Numbered from the stretch's first letter, positions 1 through 7,895 are shown. The stretch: DNA of 41,237 nucleotides from Fulvivirga kasyanovii (GCF_009711405.1 NZ_SMLW01000662.1:1-41237), one strand, 5' to 3'. Program-made: numbers and translations. Notes: generated by a model not told the origin, from the sequence alone.

Positions 1-491
1 TGGCTCTGGCTTTCGTAACCTTCGGGGCCTTGGCACAACACGATCATGCAGGACATGGTAAACAATCCGGTGGACAACAGATGGATCCAATGTTCAAAGA
101 TGAAGCGATGAGCAAAGCTTACGGCCATTATATTCACCTCAAAGAAGCATTGGTAGCATCTCAGCCGGATGAAGCTAAAGGGGCTGCTGATAAGCTTCAA
201 AAGTCTTTGGCTTCCTTAGAGAATACCAAATCTGCACAGGCCGAAGCAGGTAAAGTAGCTTCAGCTTCCACCCTGGATGAGCAGCGAAAAGCCTTTGCCG
301 TGTTAAGTAATGAAATGACAACATTGGTTAAAGCCAGTACACTCTCAATGGGTGAAATATACCTGGAGTACTGCCCGATGGCCAATGGAAACACCGGTGC
401 TTTTTGGTTATCAAATGAGAAGGAGATCAAAAATCCTTATTTCGGTGACAAAATGTTGAAATGTGGAAGTGTGAAGGAAACGATCAATTAA
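1..491 (+). CDS. DUF3347 domain periplasmic protein (5' end cut by window edge)
   Basis: The reading frame is open to the left edge. The residues before the TTG at position 30 read ALAFVTFGALAQ, the end of a signal peptide with an A-L-A cleavage site, so the true start lies outside the window and the TTG is not the start. The mature part begins with a short His/Gly-rich stretch (QHDHAGHGK) and continues as a helical domain that ends in the signature YCPMANGNTGAFWLSNEKEI and NPYFGDKMLKCGSVKE. That ending is typical of the DUF3347 family, which in Bacteroidota is found alone or attached to CusB-type copper efflux adaptors. The CPM and KCG cysteines and the histidines suggest metal (copper) binding in the periplasm. 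The family call is firm; the copper role is inferred from the family and the neighbours. Confidence 0.85.
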   Translation, partial: ALAFVTFGALAQHDHAGHGKQSGGQQMDPMFKDEAMSKAYGHYIHLKEALVASQPDEAKGAADKLQKSLASLENTKSAQAEAGKVASASTLDEQRKAFAVLSNEMTTLVKASTLSMGEIYLEYCPMANGNTGAFWLSNEKEIKNPYFGDKMLKCGSVKETIN

Positions 492-500
492 ATCTCAAAC

Positions 501-560
501 CCTGTGGGAAAGGTTGCAGTTATTTCATCAATCAGATGATGATCATTGCATTCCCACAGG
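501..560. promoter_or_regulatory. Long inverted repeat before the metal-binding membrane protein gene
   Basis: CCTGTGGGAA at 501-510 is perfectly repeated in inverse as TTCCCACAGG at 551-560. The 40-base loop holds a smaller hairpin, CATCA (526-530) with TGATG (537-541). It fills most of the gap between the DUF3347 gene and the next start at 581. No T-run follows, so an ordinary terminator is unlikely. An operator or a structured leader is possible. Confidence 0.6.
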
Positions 561-580
561 TACCATAAATCTTTTCAATT

Positions 581-976
581 ATGGACAGACAATCAATAAT
601 AATACTTTCTGGATTTGGCCTTTTAATCATTGGAGGCCTTTTCTGGCAATTTTCTGATGTGTTTAACCGAATTCCGGTTGAAGTAAAGGAAAATGAGCAA
701 ATACCGAACGAACTGGTTTGTATGGTCAATGATGCCTTCATGGGGGTAGAGCAAATTCCCGTTGAAGCAGACGGTAAAACGTACTATGGCTGCTGCCAAA
801 TGTGTGTTGCCAAAATAAAAGAGAATACCGACAATGTGCGGTACACCATAGACCCTTATTCAGGAGAAAAGGTGGATAAAGCGGAGGCATTTATTGCTTT
901 TAAACCGGGACAGCAAAAGGAAGTCCTGTATTTTTCTTCTAAAGGAAACTATAACGCTTATTTGGATAAGCATTAA
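581..976 (+). CDS. Membrane-anchored YHS/TRASH-like heavy-metal-binding protein
   Basis: The 131-residue product has one N-terminal membrane segment (about residues 6-24) and a soluble domain outside. The domain contains LVCMVNDAFMG, then GKTYYGCCQMCVAKI, then YTIDPYSGEKVDKAEA. Closely spaced cysteines at the bend and the DPYSGEKV strand resemble small treble-clef metal-binding modules of the YHS/TRASH group. Such modules bind soft metals such as copper and act as chaperones or sensors. A second YHS-type protein is encoded at 20700-21053. The role as an envelope copper carrier is inferred from the cysteines and from the copper-resistance neighbours. Confidence 0.65.
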   Translation: MDRQSIIILSGFGLLIIGGLFWQFSDVFNRIPVEVKENEQIPNELVCMVNDAFMGVEQIPVEADGKTYYGCCQMCVAKIKENTDNVRYTIDPYSGEKVDKAEAFIAFKPGQQKEVLYFSSKGNYNAYLDKH

Positions 977-1032
977 GTATACCTTTAAATGTACCGGCAT
1001 AATTATTATATTTAAATATCCATTTCAGGTAA

Positions 1033-1521
1033 ATGCTTCAATTTGTAAGAAATAAAAACCTTGTGATTGCCATACTGGTACTTTTTGTAAGTACCGGGGC
1101 TATTCGTATTGCCTGTGGCATGGGAAGTTGTTTCTGCATTGAAGAAGTAAGTTGCCCTCCATTAGCCGATGTTCATGAGGTTAAGCAGCATAACCACAAT
1201 AAAAAAAGTGATTTATCAAAACCGCATAGAGGTAATGAAGATCATCATACAAAAAGTGATTCGGAAGATAAGGGAGGTTGCTGTCCAACACAAAAGTGCT
1301 GTGATTCAATAAGCCAAATTTACCTGTACAAAAAGGCTGGTGAATTTAGCCTGATTGACCTGGGCCAGAAAGAGTTGAAAGTATTTGTGAGCAATGAGTT
1401 ATGGACTGCTTACTCTACATACCTATTAAATACCAACCACTGGATTAAATGGATACGACTTAAAGCTCCCCCCTTTAAGAATATTAACATTAGAATCTTT
1501 ATCCAGTCATTTTTGAATTAG
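1033..1521 (+). CDS. Cys/His-rich exported protein, paralogue of the 15583-16050 product
   Basis: The 162-residue product begins with a hydrophobic export segment (about residues 8-26), followed by a cysteine-rich stretch (CGMGSCFCIEEVSC), a His/Lys/Asp-rich linker, and a second cysteine cluster (GGCCPTQKCCDS). The last residues, NIRIFIQSFLN, are nearly identical to the C-terminus of the protein at 15583-16050 although the middles differ. I do not recognise a named family. The ten or so cysteines and many histidines suggest soft-metal binding in the envelope. Small His-rich proteins of this build commonly sit beside metal-efflux genes in Bacteroidota. The start ATG at 1033 follows the sequence TTTCAGGTAA, which offers a weak ribosome site. 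Confidence 0.6.
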   Translation: MLQFVRNKNLVIAILVLFVSTGAIRIACGMGSCFCIEEVSCPPLADVHEVKQHNHNKKSDLSKPHRGNEDHHTKSDSEDKGGCCPTQKCCDSISQIYLYKKAGEFSLIDLGQKELKVFVSNELWTAYSTYLLNTNHWIKWIRLKAPPFKNINIRIFIQSFLN

Positions 1522-1530
1522 CCTATCATT

Positions 1531-1583
1531 TCTACTTACTGAATTACCCGAAGTAGAGATACTTCTATTTCTGCTCTACTTTT
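1531..1583 (+). promoter_or_regulatory. Three-arm alternating hairpin, possible terminator/antiterminator
   Basis: TCTACTT at 1531-1537, AAGTAGAG at 1551-1558 and CTCTACTT at 1574-1581 can pair as arm 1 with arm 2, or as arm 2 with arm 3, but not both. The second pairing is eight base pairs long and is followed by TTTAAGTTT. Mutually exclusive pairing of this kind is the layout of an attenuator. It lies ten bases after the stop of the Cys/His protein gene and before the PepSY gene. A simple terminator is the plainer explanation. Confidence 0.5.
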
Positions 1584-1659
1584 AAGTTTAAAATAATGGT
1601 ATGGCCCTTAAGACTGCTTCAAAAGCATAAGGTGAGGCATATCAGAAATGTATTGGTGA

Positions 1660-2364
1660 ATGAAAAAAAACAGGAATTATTATATCAGAAAAATACACCG
1701 TTACCTTGGCGTCATCATAGGTGTTCAGTTTTTATTCTGGTCAATAAGCGGATTATACTTTAGCTGGACGGACATTGACGAGATCCACGGTGATCACTTT
1801 TTAAAACCGCCCCCCGAGCATGCCGTGACCGGTCTAATTGGCCTGGATCAGATAGATTCAACCCTCGAGGTAAGCTCTTTAGTGCTCAAGTTCATTGATG
1901 GTAAGCCCTATTACTGGATTAATGAGACGTATCTTGTTCATGCCACCACTGGTGACTTGAAGCATGATATTTCTAAGGATGAGGCAATTGCCATTGCTAA
2001 TGAGCATGTAGCCGATCAGTTTCAGGTTGAAGAGGCACAGTACATAACTGAAGTTACCAATCATCACGAGTACAGAGAACGGCCTTTACCTGCCTGGGCG
2101 ATTAGTTATCAGCAATCGCCTAATCTAATGGCCTACGTATCGGCTACAGATGGAAGTTTTCAACGGGTACGACATAGAAGCTGGCGGTGGTTTGATTTCT
2201 TATGGATGACGCATACCATGGATTATGAGAGCCGTGATGACTTTAATAATTGGCTTCTAAGATCATTTTCTGCATTCGGCTTACTGACGGTACTATCAGG
2301 ATTCGTGTTATTTTACATTTCTTCACCTACAGTGCGCAAGGTCAAAAAACTTCCATACCGATAA
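1660..2364 (+). CDS. PepSY domain inner-membrane protein
   Basis: The 234-residue protein has an N-terminal basic segment and a membrane helix (RKIHRYLGVIIGVQFLFWSISGLYFS, about 10-35), a periplasmic region, and a C-terminal membrane helix (about 205-225). IRKIHRYLG is the usual opening of PepSY-associated transmembrane proteins. A PepSY-like stretch, DEAIAIANEHV, lies around residues 108-118, and WWFDFLWMTHTMD-type residues precede the last helix. In Bacteroidota such proteins accompany copper- and iron-handling genes and are thought to take part in membrane redox or metal reduction, although this is not proven. It sits between the Cys/His protein and the HMA-AraC regulator, only 17 bases before the latter, so the two are probably co-transcribed. 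Confidence 0.8.
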   Translation: MKKNRNYYIRKIHRYLGVIIGVQFLFWSISGLYFSWTDIDEIHGDHFLKPPPEHAVTGLIGLDQIDSTLEVSSLVLKFIDGKPYYWINETYLVHATTGDLKHDISKDEAIAIANEHVADQFQVEEAQYITEVTNHHEYRERPLPAWAISYQQSPNLMAYVSATDGSFQRVRHRSWRWFDFLWMTHTMDYESRDDFNNWLLRSFSAFGLLTVLSGFVLFYISSPTVRKVKKLPYR

Positions 2365-2381
2365 AATAAAGCTACTGTAAA

Positions 2382-2951
2382 ATGACAACTACACTACATA
2401 TAAAAAATATGGTTTGTCCCCGGTGTATAATGGTTGTAGAAAATGAATTAAAGGCGTTAGGTGCTGAGGTGCAAGCTGTAAAGCTGGGTTATGCCGAGGT
2501 TACATTGCCAGAGGCTATTACACTTCATATTGTAGATAATAAGCTCAAAGAATTTGGGTTTGAACTGCTATACGATGCGGATAGCATATTGGCCGAAGAG
2601 GCCAAAACTGCCGTACTGGCTTATCTGAAGCATTTAGAGCAGGAAGGTAAAAATGCGAAAAAGCTATCGGATTTTGTTTCTTCAGAAATAGGCAAGAATT
2701 ACAATTATCTAAGCAAGGTTTTTTCTAAGCAGACCGCGCATACACTGGAAAAATACTACATCCTTTTGCGGGTTGAAAAGGTAAAGGAGTTACTGGATTA
2801 TGATCAGCTTAATGTAAGTGAAATTGCGTTACAATTGGGCTATAGTAGTGTACACTATTTATCAAACCAGTTCAAGCGAATTACAGGGTTATCTATATCC
2901 GATTACAAAAAAAGATTAAGGATCAACAGAGGATTTTTGGATGACCTATGA
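2382..2951 (+). CDS. HMA-fused AraC-family transcriptional regulator
   Basis: Residues 1-70 resemble a heavy-metal-associated (HMA/CopZ-like) ferredoxin fold with the metal site MVCPRC (Cys12 and Cys15). Residues about 85-180 are a two-helix-turn-helix AraC domain, ending in the classic LNVSEIALQLGYSSVHYLSN and FKRITGLSISDYKK. At 189 residues this is the minimal fusion. The protein probably binds Cu(I) or a similar thiophilic ion through the two cysteines and changes expression of the neighbouring copper genes. A longer paralogue with the same N-terminus and DNA-binding domain lies at 16291-17148. The recognition helices are nearly identical, so both may read the same sites. Domain calls are firm; the metal and the targets are inferred. 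Confidence 0.85.
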   Translation: MTTTLHIKNMVCPRCIMVVENELKALGAEVQAVKLGYAEVTLPEAITLHIVDNKLKEFGFELLYDADSILAEEAKTAVLAYLKHLEQEGKNAKKLSDFVSSEIGKNYNYLSKVFSKQTAHTLEKYYILLRVEKVKELLDYDQLNVSEIALQLGYSSVHYLSNQFKRITGLSISDYKKRLRINRGFLDDL

Positions 2952-2993
2952 CTGAATTTTGTATAAAAAAGAAATCATTTTATACATTTTCAG
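2952..2993 (+). terminator. AT-rich hairpin after the HMA-AraC gene
   Basis: GTATAAAA (2961-2968) pairs perfectly with TTTTATAC (2978-2985), and the outer arms CTGAA (2952-2956) and TTCAG (2989-2993) also pair. The structure starts on the base after the stop codon. There is no clear downstream T-run, so it may be a weak terminator or an mRNA-stabilising hairpin. Confidence 0.5.
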
Positions 2994-3129
2994 GTCATTC
3001 AGTGGATATAATTTTATAAGCATCTGAATATCAGTGCTATAAATACATGAATGAGATCCTTATGTTTTCCGGGCTGTTTTTCTCTGTGTAATTCCTGATA
3101 CACTTTTTGGATAGTCTTTCATTTTCAAT

Positions 3130-3149
3130 TTTACAAAAGGCTTTGTAAA
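3130..3149. repeat. Perfect 8-bp inverted repeat in the oxidase leader
   Basis: TTTACAAA and TTTGTAAA flank the four-base loop AGGC. It lies about 200 bases before the multicopper oxidase start, and its symmetry would suit an operator for a dimeric regulator. No function is known. Confidence 0.45.
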
Positions 3150-3250
3150 TCAATCACTTACGTCATTTGGCTATCATTGGCAAGATTTTTTGAACTAGCC
3201 TCTTGTATTTATTGATAATGCAAGAATGTCCGCGTCAATATTAGAAAGAT

Positions 3251-3283
3251 AAAATATCATACATCTAAAGTGAAGTTTCATAA
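3251..3283 (+). promoter_or_regulatory. Shared motif site 1, upstream of the multicopper oxidase
   Basis: The core at 3257-3279 reads TCATACATC, ten bases, TTTC. Its 15-base left part, AAAATATCATACATC, is identical to the one at 21074-21088. Similar sites lie at 14738, 17171 and 30509. It ends 75 bases before the oxidase ATG, a distance that fits a promoter element or an activator site. Confidence 0.6.
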
Positions 3284-3353
3284 CTAAAACAGGGTTGATG
3301 TATGTTACTTCCTTAATAAAATCTAAAGATCAGAGAATCAACAAATTAAATAT

Positions 3354-5678
3354 ATGAAAATAAAAAATATACTAATTGTAGTATTACTGACCCTAGGCGC
3401 TTCATCGGTGTTGGCTCAAACTGACACGACAGTATACAATCTAACGATAAGACAAGAAACTGTCAATAAAGCTGGAAAAGAAACTATGGGAATGACTGTC
3501 AATGGCAGCATTCCAGGACCCACTATTCGGTTTAAAGAAGGTGATTATGCCGTAATATATGTAAAAAATGAGATGGATGTGGAAACCTCTGTTCATTGGC
3601 ATGGATTACTACTACCCAACTTTTATGACGGTGTGCCCTATTTAACTACTCCGCCTATAGAACCTGGTCAAACTCAAAAATACGAGTTCCCACTGATACA
3701 ATCCGGTACTTACTGGTACCACTCCCATACCATGTTGCAAGAGCAAAGTGGAGTGTATGGTTCTATCATAATAGACCCGAAAGAAGGGGAAACTCTGGAA
3801 TATGATAAGGAGTTAGTGATGGTGCTTTCTGACTGGACTAATCAAAAACCAAGAAATGTGCTGCGCAATTTAAAGCGGGGTAACGAGTGGTATAACATCA
3901 AGAAAGGTACGGCAACTCCGCTCAATCAGGTCATTGCCCGTGGGGCCTTTGGTGCCCAGTTAAATTTCTGGAGACAAAGGATGGAAAGTGCTGACATTGC
4001 CGACATCTATTACCCTGCCTTTCTTAACAACGGGGAGGAAGTGCAGGAATACCCACAATTTGAGCCGGGAGAGAAGGTGCGTCTACGCATTATCAACGGA
4101 GCAGCCTCTTCGCAATTCTGGATGACCTTTGGTGGGGAAGCCCCCTTATTGGTAGCTGCCGATGGACTAAATGTAGTACCAGTGAGGCGTAATAAGACTT
4201 TTATTGGCATAGCTGAAACATATGATTTTATCGTCACTATTCCGAACGAGGGTAAGATTGAATTTAGAGCAATGGCCCAGGATGGGTCTGGTCATTCCCA
4301 GGCTTATCTCGGCAAAGGAAAAATTTTAGCTGCTCCCGTGGTAGAAAGGCCGGATAAGATCAAGATGATGCAACAAATGGCCAAAATGAATATGCGAATG
4401 GGAGCACCCGCTATGAAATTCAACCCCAGTAATGAAGAACCCGATGAGATGATGAACAACTGGGGTATGCAGATGGATAGTGACATGAAAATGGAGGGTA
4501 TGGATCATTCCAAAATGAATCATGGCATGAACAATCAGCAGGAAACCCAAATGGAGGGCATTAAGCAAAACATGGATCATTCACAAATGGGCCATGAACA
4601 AGACATGGAAATGAAAGTATCAAAATCGGAAGACCAAATGGCTGGTATGAATATGTTCTCCGAATACAATTATGATTATTTGAAAGCTCCTGCCAACACT
4701 GTAATTGATGACAATCAGCCGGTAAGAAACATTTTGCTCAACCTTACCGGTAACATGTGGCGCTACATCTGGAGCATGAACGGTGTCCCTTTGTCAGAGG
4801 CCGACATGATCAAGATTTCCAAAGGCGAAAAGGTGCGCATCACCTTCAATAACCTGACCATGATGCACCATCCCATGCACCTTCACGGCCATTTTTTCAG
4901 GGTAATCAATAAGCATGGTGATTATTCTCCTTTAAAGCACACAGTTAATGTACCGCCTATGCAAAAAACGGTAATTGAGTTTGATGCTAATGAAGATAGT
5001 GATTGGTTCCTGCACTGCCATGTACTCTATCACATGATTGGTGGTATGGCCAGAGCAGTAAGCTATGGTACAGAGCGTGATCCCCGATTGGAAAAATATC
5101 CGGCCGAGATTTTATTTGGAGAGGCCAATCATTTCTACAGCTGGGGTATGGCTGATGTCGCTTCACACATGACAGAAATCAACCTCGTATCTTCTAACAT
5201 AAGAAATCAGTTTAACCTAAATGCTGAAGTGGGTTATAATGAAAATATGGAAACCGAATTCACCTATGAAAGATATCTCTATGACTATTTCAGGGTTTTT
5301 GCCGGGGTGAACGTAGAGAACGAAATTCAGAACAGTTTAGATGATCTTTCTGTCACGGCAATTGCCGGTATTAGGTTTTTCACTCCTTATATGTTCAACC
5401 TGGATGTAAGGATGGATAACAAATTACGGCCTGAAATCAGGGTAAGCCGGGAGATTATGATCTTCCCACGAACCGCCATATTTGGCAACTACGAATACCA
5501 GGCTGATTTCGGCTTGGTTAATAATTTGACAGAGGAAGGGAGTGATGAGCCTGTAGACTACAAAGGTGAAACTACATGGTCAGCCGGAGTGGAGTACTTT
5601 CTATCCAGAAACTTTTCCCTGATGGCCAGTTACGATAATCGCTTCGGAGCTGGGGGAGGCTTATCTGTCAGATTTTAA
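3354..5678 (+). CDS. Multicopper oxidase fused to a C-terminal outer-membrane barrel (CopA-CopB-like)
   Basis: The 774-residue protein has a signal peptide (cleavage near SSVLA-Q, residue 21). Its cupredoxin domains carry all four copper motifs: HWHG near residue 81, HSH near 123, HPMHLHGH near 506 and HCHVLYHMIGGM near 552. Residues about 340-430 form a Met/His-rich insertion with repeats such as MDHSKMNHGM and MDHSQMGH, typical of CopA/PcoA oxidases that bind Cu(I). After about residue 590 the sequence changes to alternating beta strands and ends in GGGLSVRF. A final phenylalanine is the usual outer-membrane barrel end, and this part resembles CopB/PcoB. CopA oxidises Cu(I) to the less toxic Cu(II) in the periplasm; the fusion would tether that activity to the outer membrane. 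It is preceded by a long regulatory gap and followed by a DUF305 gene. The oxidase call is firm and the barrel call is good. Confidence 0.92.
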   Translation: MKIKNILIVVLLTLGASSVLAQTDTTVYNLTIRQETVNKAGKETMGMTVNGSIPGPTIRFKEGDYAVIYVKNEMDVETSVHWHGLLLPNFYDGVPYLTTPPIEPGQTQKYEFPLIQSGTYWYHSHTMLQEQSGVYGSIIIDPKEGETLEYDKELVMVLSDWTNQKPRNVLRNLKRGNEWYNIKKGTATPLNQVIARGAFGAQLNFWRQRMESADIADIYYPAFLNNGEEVQEYPQFEPGEKVRLRIINGAASSQFWMTFGGEAPLLVAADGLNVVPVRRNKTFIGIAETYDFIVTIPNEGKIEFRAMAQDGSGHSQAYLGKGKILAAPVVERPDKIKMMQQMAKMNMRMGAPAMKFNPSNEEPDEMMNNWGMQMDSDMKMEGMDHSKMNHGMNNQQETQMEGIKQNMDHSQMGHEQDMEMKVSKSEDQMAGMNMFSEYNYDYLKAPANTVIDDNQPVRNILLNLTGNMWRYIWSMNGVPLSEADMIKISKGEKVRITFNNLTMMHHPMHLHGHFFRVINKHGDYSPLKHTVNVPPMQKTVIEFDANEDSDWFLHCHVLYHMIGGMARAVSYGTERDPRLEKYPAEILFGEANHFYSWGMADVASHMTEINLVSSNIRNQFNLNAEVGYNENMETEFTYERYLYDYFRVFAGVNVENEIQNSLDDLSVTAIAGIRFFTPYMFNLDVRMDNKLRPEIRVSREIMIFPRTAIFGNYEYQADFGLVNNLTEEGSDEPVDYKGETTWSAGVEYFLSRNFSLMASYDNRFGAGGGLSVRF

Positions 5679-5737
5679 ATAATAAGAACACACTATACTA
5701 AGTGGATAAATTAATAACCTAATCAAAATCAATTAAG

Positions 5738-6301
5738 ATGCAAAACGAACAGAAACACGGCAACAATTACGCTAAATTTTTTGCAATGATTGCAACCGCA
5801 ATGGTAGCAATGTTTTTTTTAATGTACACCCACTCTTACCAGATTATTGATCATTTCTGGTTTAGTGAAACAAGGCTTTTTATGACGCTGATTATGGCCG
5901 GATCCATGATTATCATCATGCTATTGTTTATGCTTAATATGTACAAGAAGCGAAGTGCCAATATCGCGATTATTACATTGGGTGTTTTGCTCATTGCCGG
6001 TGGTATTGGACTGGTGAGAAGTCAGGTTACCGTCACAGGTGTTGACTACATGGAAGGTATGATTCCACATCATTCAATTGCTATTTTAACGAGTGAGCGT
6101 GCTCAAATAAAAGATGTACGAGTAAGGGAACTCGCTGACGAAATCATCAAAGCCCAACGCAGGGAAATCATGGAAATGCAATGGTTGATCAATGACATCA
6201 GAGAAAACGGTGTAGTAGAAACAGAAGAGGAAAAGAAAAACAGGCCTGTACCTAAGTTCGAGGGTAAACTTGATCAAGAAACCAGAAATCTGAATGAATA
6301 A
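5738..6301 (+). CDS. DUF305 membrane protein
   Basis: The 187-residue product has three predicted membrane helices (about 14-32, 44-66 and 74-92) and a C-terminal helical domain outside. That domain opens with VDYMEGMIPHHSIAI and continues with RELADEIIKAQRREIMEMQWL. The MIPHH motif followed by an E-x-x-EI-x-x-M helix is the hallmark of DUF305. This ferritin-like family includes copper-binding proteins such as cyanobacterial CopM. The histidines and methionines probably bind copper in the periplasm. A terminator hairpin starts 11 bases after the stop, so this gene probably ends the oxidase transcript. Confidence 0.88.
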   Translation: MQNEQKHGNNYAKFFAMIATAMVAMFFLMYTHSYQIIDHFWFSETRLFMTLIMAGSMIIIMLLFMLNMYKKRSANIAIITLGVLLIAGGIGLVRSQVTVTGVDYMEGMIPHHSIAILTSERAQIKDVRVRELADEIIKAQRREIMEMQWLINDIRENGVVETEEEKKNRPVPKFEGKLDQETRNLNE

Positions 6302-6311
6302 TCAGGTATCG

Positions 6312-6343
6312 AACTCTAATGTAACAATTGTTACAGAGTTTTT
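6312..6343 (+). terminator. Rho-independent terminator after the DUF305 gene
   Basis: AACTCT (6312-6317) pairs with AGAGTT (6335-6340), and GTAAC (6321-6325) with GTTAC (6330-6334) around an AATT loop, with a three-base bulge on the left. The right arm runs into a T-tract (GTTTTTGT). The centre is also a 16-base palindrome, TGTAACAATTGTTACA (6320-6335). Confidence 0.7.
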
Positions 6344-6387
6344 GTCGCTAAACCATTAAGCTATAACAGAACTAAAAAGTACATGTC

Positions 6388-6774
6388 ATGAAATATTATC
6401 ACGAAAAATAACTGAAAAATATCAGCTTCGATGAGGCTATAGAAAGAGTTACTGATGCATTGAAAGAAGAAGGGTTCGGTATCCTTACTGAAATTGATGT
6501 GAAAGAGACACTGAAGAAAAAATTGGATGAAGATTTTCGCCCTTACAGAATTTTGGGTGCGTGCAATCCACCTTTCGCTCATAAAGCACTTCTGGCTGAA
6601 GATAAAATCGGAGCGATGTTGCCCTGTAACGTAATCGTTCAACAAAGTGATGATGGTATAGAGGTCGCAGCAGTGGATCCGGTTGCCTCCATGCAGGCGG
6701 TAGATAATAAGGACCTGGCTGAAATAGCCAAAGAAATACAGTCTAAGCTAAGGTCAGTGATTGAAAGTCTTTAA
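6388..6774 (+). pseudogene. DUF302 gene with an in-frame stop near the start
   Basis: The ATG at 6388 gives MKYYHEK and then TAA at 6409-6411. The same frame then continues without a break as LKNISFDEAIERVTDALKEEGFGILTEID to the stop at 6774. The paralogue at 20307-20696 begins MEYYHSK and continues through the equivalent position with no stop, so the TAA here looks like a nonsense mutation (AAA or GAA to TAA, for example). No in-frame ATG follows before the conserved region. Only CTG at 6412 or TTG at 6460 could restart translation. The remaining DUF302 motifs are intact (VKETLKKKLDEDF, LGACNPPFAHKAL, IGAMLPCNVIV). DUF302 proteins are small soluble alpha/beta proteins of unclear function, often found in metal and redox clusters. 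A sequencing error or an alternative start remain possible. Confidence 0.7.
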
Positions 6775-6803
6775 TGAGAGTTTGAATTTTAAGAAACAGA
6801 AAA

Positions 6804-7559
6804 ATGGAACAATTATTAAAAGGAAAGACCGCAATAATCACAGGAGCTTCATCAGGGATTGGTAAAAGTACTGCAGTACTTCTCGCCAAAAACGGTGCAA
6901 ATATAGTAGTGGCGGATATTGATGAAAAACAGGGGAAAGCAGTAGTAGAAAAGCTGAAGACCCACGAGATAGAATCAATTTTTATCAAAGTTGATACATC
7001 CAATGCTGAAGATGTTTCTAATATGGTTAACGCCACAATGGACAAATTTGGAAGCCTGGATATTGCCGTAAACAATGCGGGTGTTGGAGGAGAAAGTGCA
7101 TTGATCGGTGAATACAGTGTAGAGTCGTGGGATAAAACCATAGCCATTAATTTATCCGGTGTTTTTTATGGAATGAAGTACCAGATTCCGGCCATGCTTA
7201 AAAACGGTGGAGGTACTATTATTAATATGGCTTCAATCCTCGGACAAGTTGGTTTTGCCTCCAGTTGTGCCTATGTCGCTGCCAAACATGGGATAGTTGG
7301 ACTCACCAAAAATGGCGCACTGGAATATGCCAAACAAGGGATCAGAGTCAATGCCATTGGTCCCGGATTTATCAAAACCCCGCTTTTGGAGAATAATCTG
7401 GATGATGAACAGATGGAACAAATTACCTCTCTTCATCCGCAGGGAAGACTGGGGGAACCAGATGAGATAGCTGAGCTTGTACTTTGGCTTGCAACCGAGA
7501 AGTCTTCTTTTGTCAATGGAGCATATTTACCTGCTGACGGAGGATACCTTGCCCAGTAG
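6804..7559 (+). CDS. Short-chain dehydrogenase/reductase
   Basis: The 251-residue length fits classical SDR enzymes. The cofactor motif TGASSGIG lies at 13-20 and NNAG near 90. The catalytic Ser (about 144), Tyr157 and Lys161 are present in NMASILG...YVAAK, and GPGFIKTPL and the ending VNGAYLPADGGYLAQ also match. Asp in VVADIDE after the second strand favours NAD(H) over NADP(H). Sequences of this type are often labelled glucose 1-dehydrogenase or 3-oxoacyl-ACP reductase, but the substrate cannot be read from the sequence. It lies between the broken DUF302 gene and a metal-binding lipoprotein, possibly as a redox enzyme of the stress response. Confidence 0.88.
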   Translation: MEQLLKGKTAIITGASSGIGKSTAVLLAKNGANIVVADIDEKQGKAVVEKLKTHEIESIFIKVDTSNAEDVSNMVNATMDKFGSLDIAVNNAGVGGESALIGEYSVESWDKTIAINLSGVFYGMKYQIPAMLKNGGGTIINMASILGQVGFASSCAYVAAKHGIVGLTKNGALEYAKQGIRVNAIGPGFIKTPLLENNLDDEQMEQITSLHPQGRLGEPDEIAELVLWLATEKSSFVNGAYLPADGGYLAQ

Positions 7560-7620
7560 CATCTTTTTCCAAAAGCAGCTCAGGTATAGGCAATAATTTA
7601 AATACCTAAAACAGAAAACT

Positions 7621-7860
7621 ATGAAAAATTCAATAAATCAATTTGTTAAAATACTCATCGTATTGTTTGTTACCTCACTTACAATCTCTTGCACCACGCA
7701 ACAACATGACGAAAACCAGAATCATGGCGATATGATGGATGATGACCAAACCGAAATGATGGAAGGCGATAATGACCACATGCATGAGAACGAACAGTCT
7801 GACCAACATATGATGAATGATACGACTTCTATGGACATGAATAAAGAAATGGAACAATAG
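7621..7860 (+). CDS. Small Met/His/Asp-rich lipoprotein
   Basis: The 79-residue product has a lipoprotein signal peptide with the lipobox LTISC. The mature chain is almost entirely Asp, Glu, Met, His, Asn and Gln, with repeats such as HGDMMDDDQTEMMEGDNDHMHENE. It has no recognisable fold and is probably disordered. The Met and His residues would suit periplasmic or outer-membrane copper or silver binding. A similar but longer protein is encoded at 22593-23081. The lipoprotein call is good; the sponge role is inference. Confidence 0.7.
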   Translation: MKNSINQFVKILIVLFVTSLTISCTTQQHDENQNHGDMMDDDQTEMMEGDNDHMHENEQSDQHMMNDTTSMDMNKEMEQ

Positions 7861-7895
7861 TACCATTTCAGGTAACACCAGGTTAAAAATTACAG

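Larger units (their letters stand above)
2952..3353. other. 400-base intergenic region with two inverted repeats and a shared promoter motif
   Basis: No coding sequence is apparent in this gap, the longest in the window. It contains a hairpin directly after the HMA-AraC stop, a second perfect hairpin in the middle, and the shared TNNTACATC motif about 75 bases before the multicopper oxidase start. All three are listed separately. The size and structure suggest that the multicopper oxidase gene has its own regulated promoter. Confidence 0.7.

Noticed and set aside
30-32. TTG as the start of the first gene
   Set aside because: The frame is open to the edge and encodes a signal-peptide end just before it, so the gene begins outside the window.
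1008-1019. Palindrome ATATTTAAATAT as an operator
   Set aside because: Such AT-rich palindromes are common by chance in this background, and nothing else supports it.
2979-3000. A sixth copy of the shared motif (TATACATT)
   Set aside because: The right half does not match and it lies within the hairpin after the regulator gene.
4326-4580. His-rich protein on the minus strand
   Set aside because: It is the reverse of the Met-rich segment of the oxidase (ATG reads CAT). The same applies to minus-strand frames at 7675-7953, 10760-11032 and 22778-23041.
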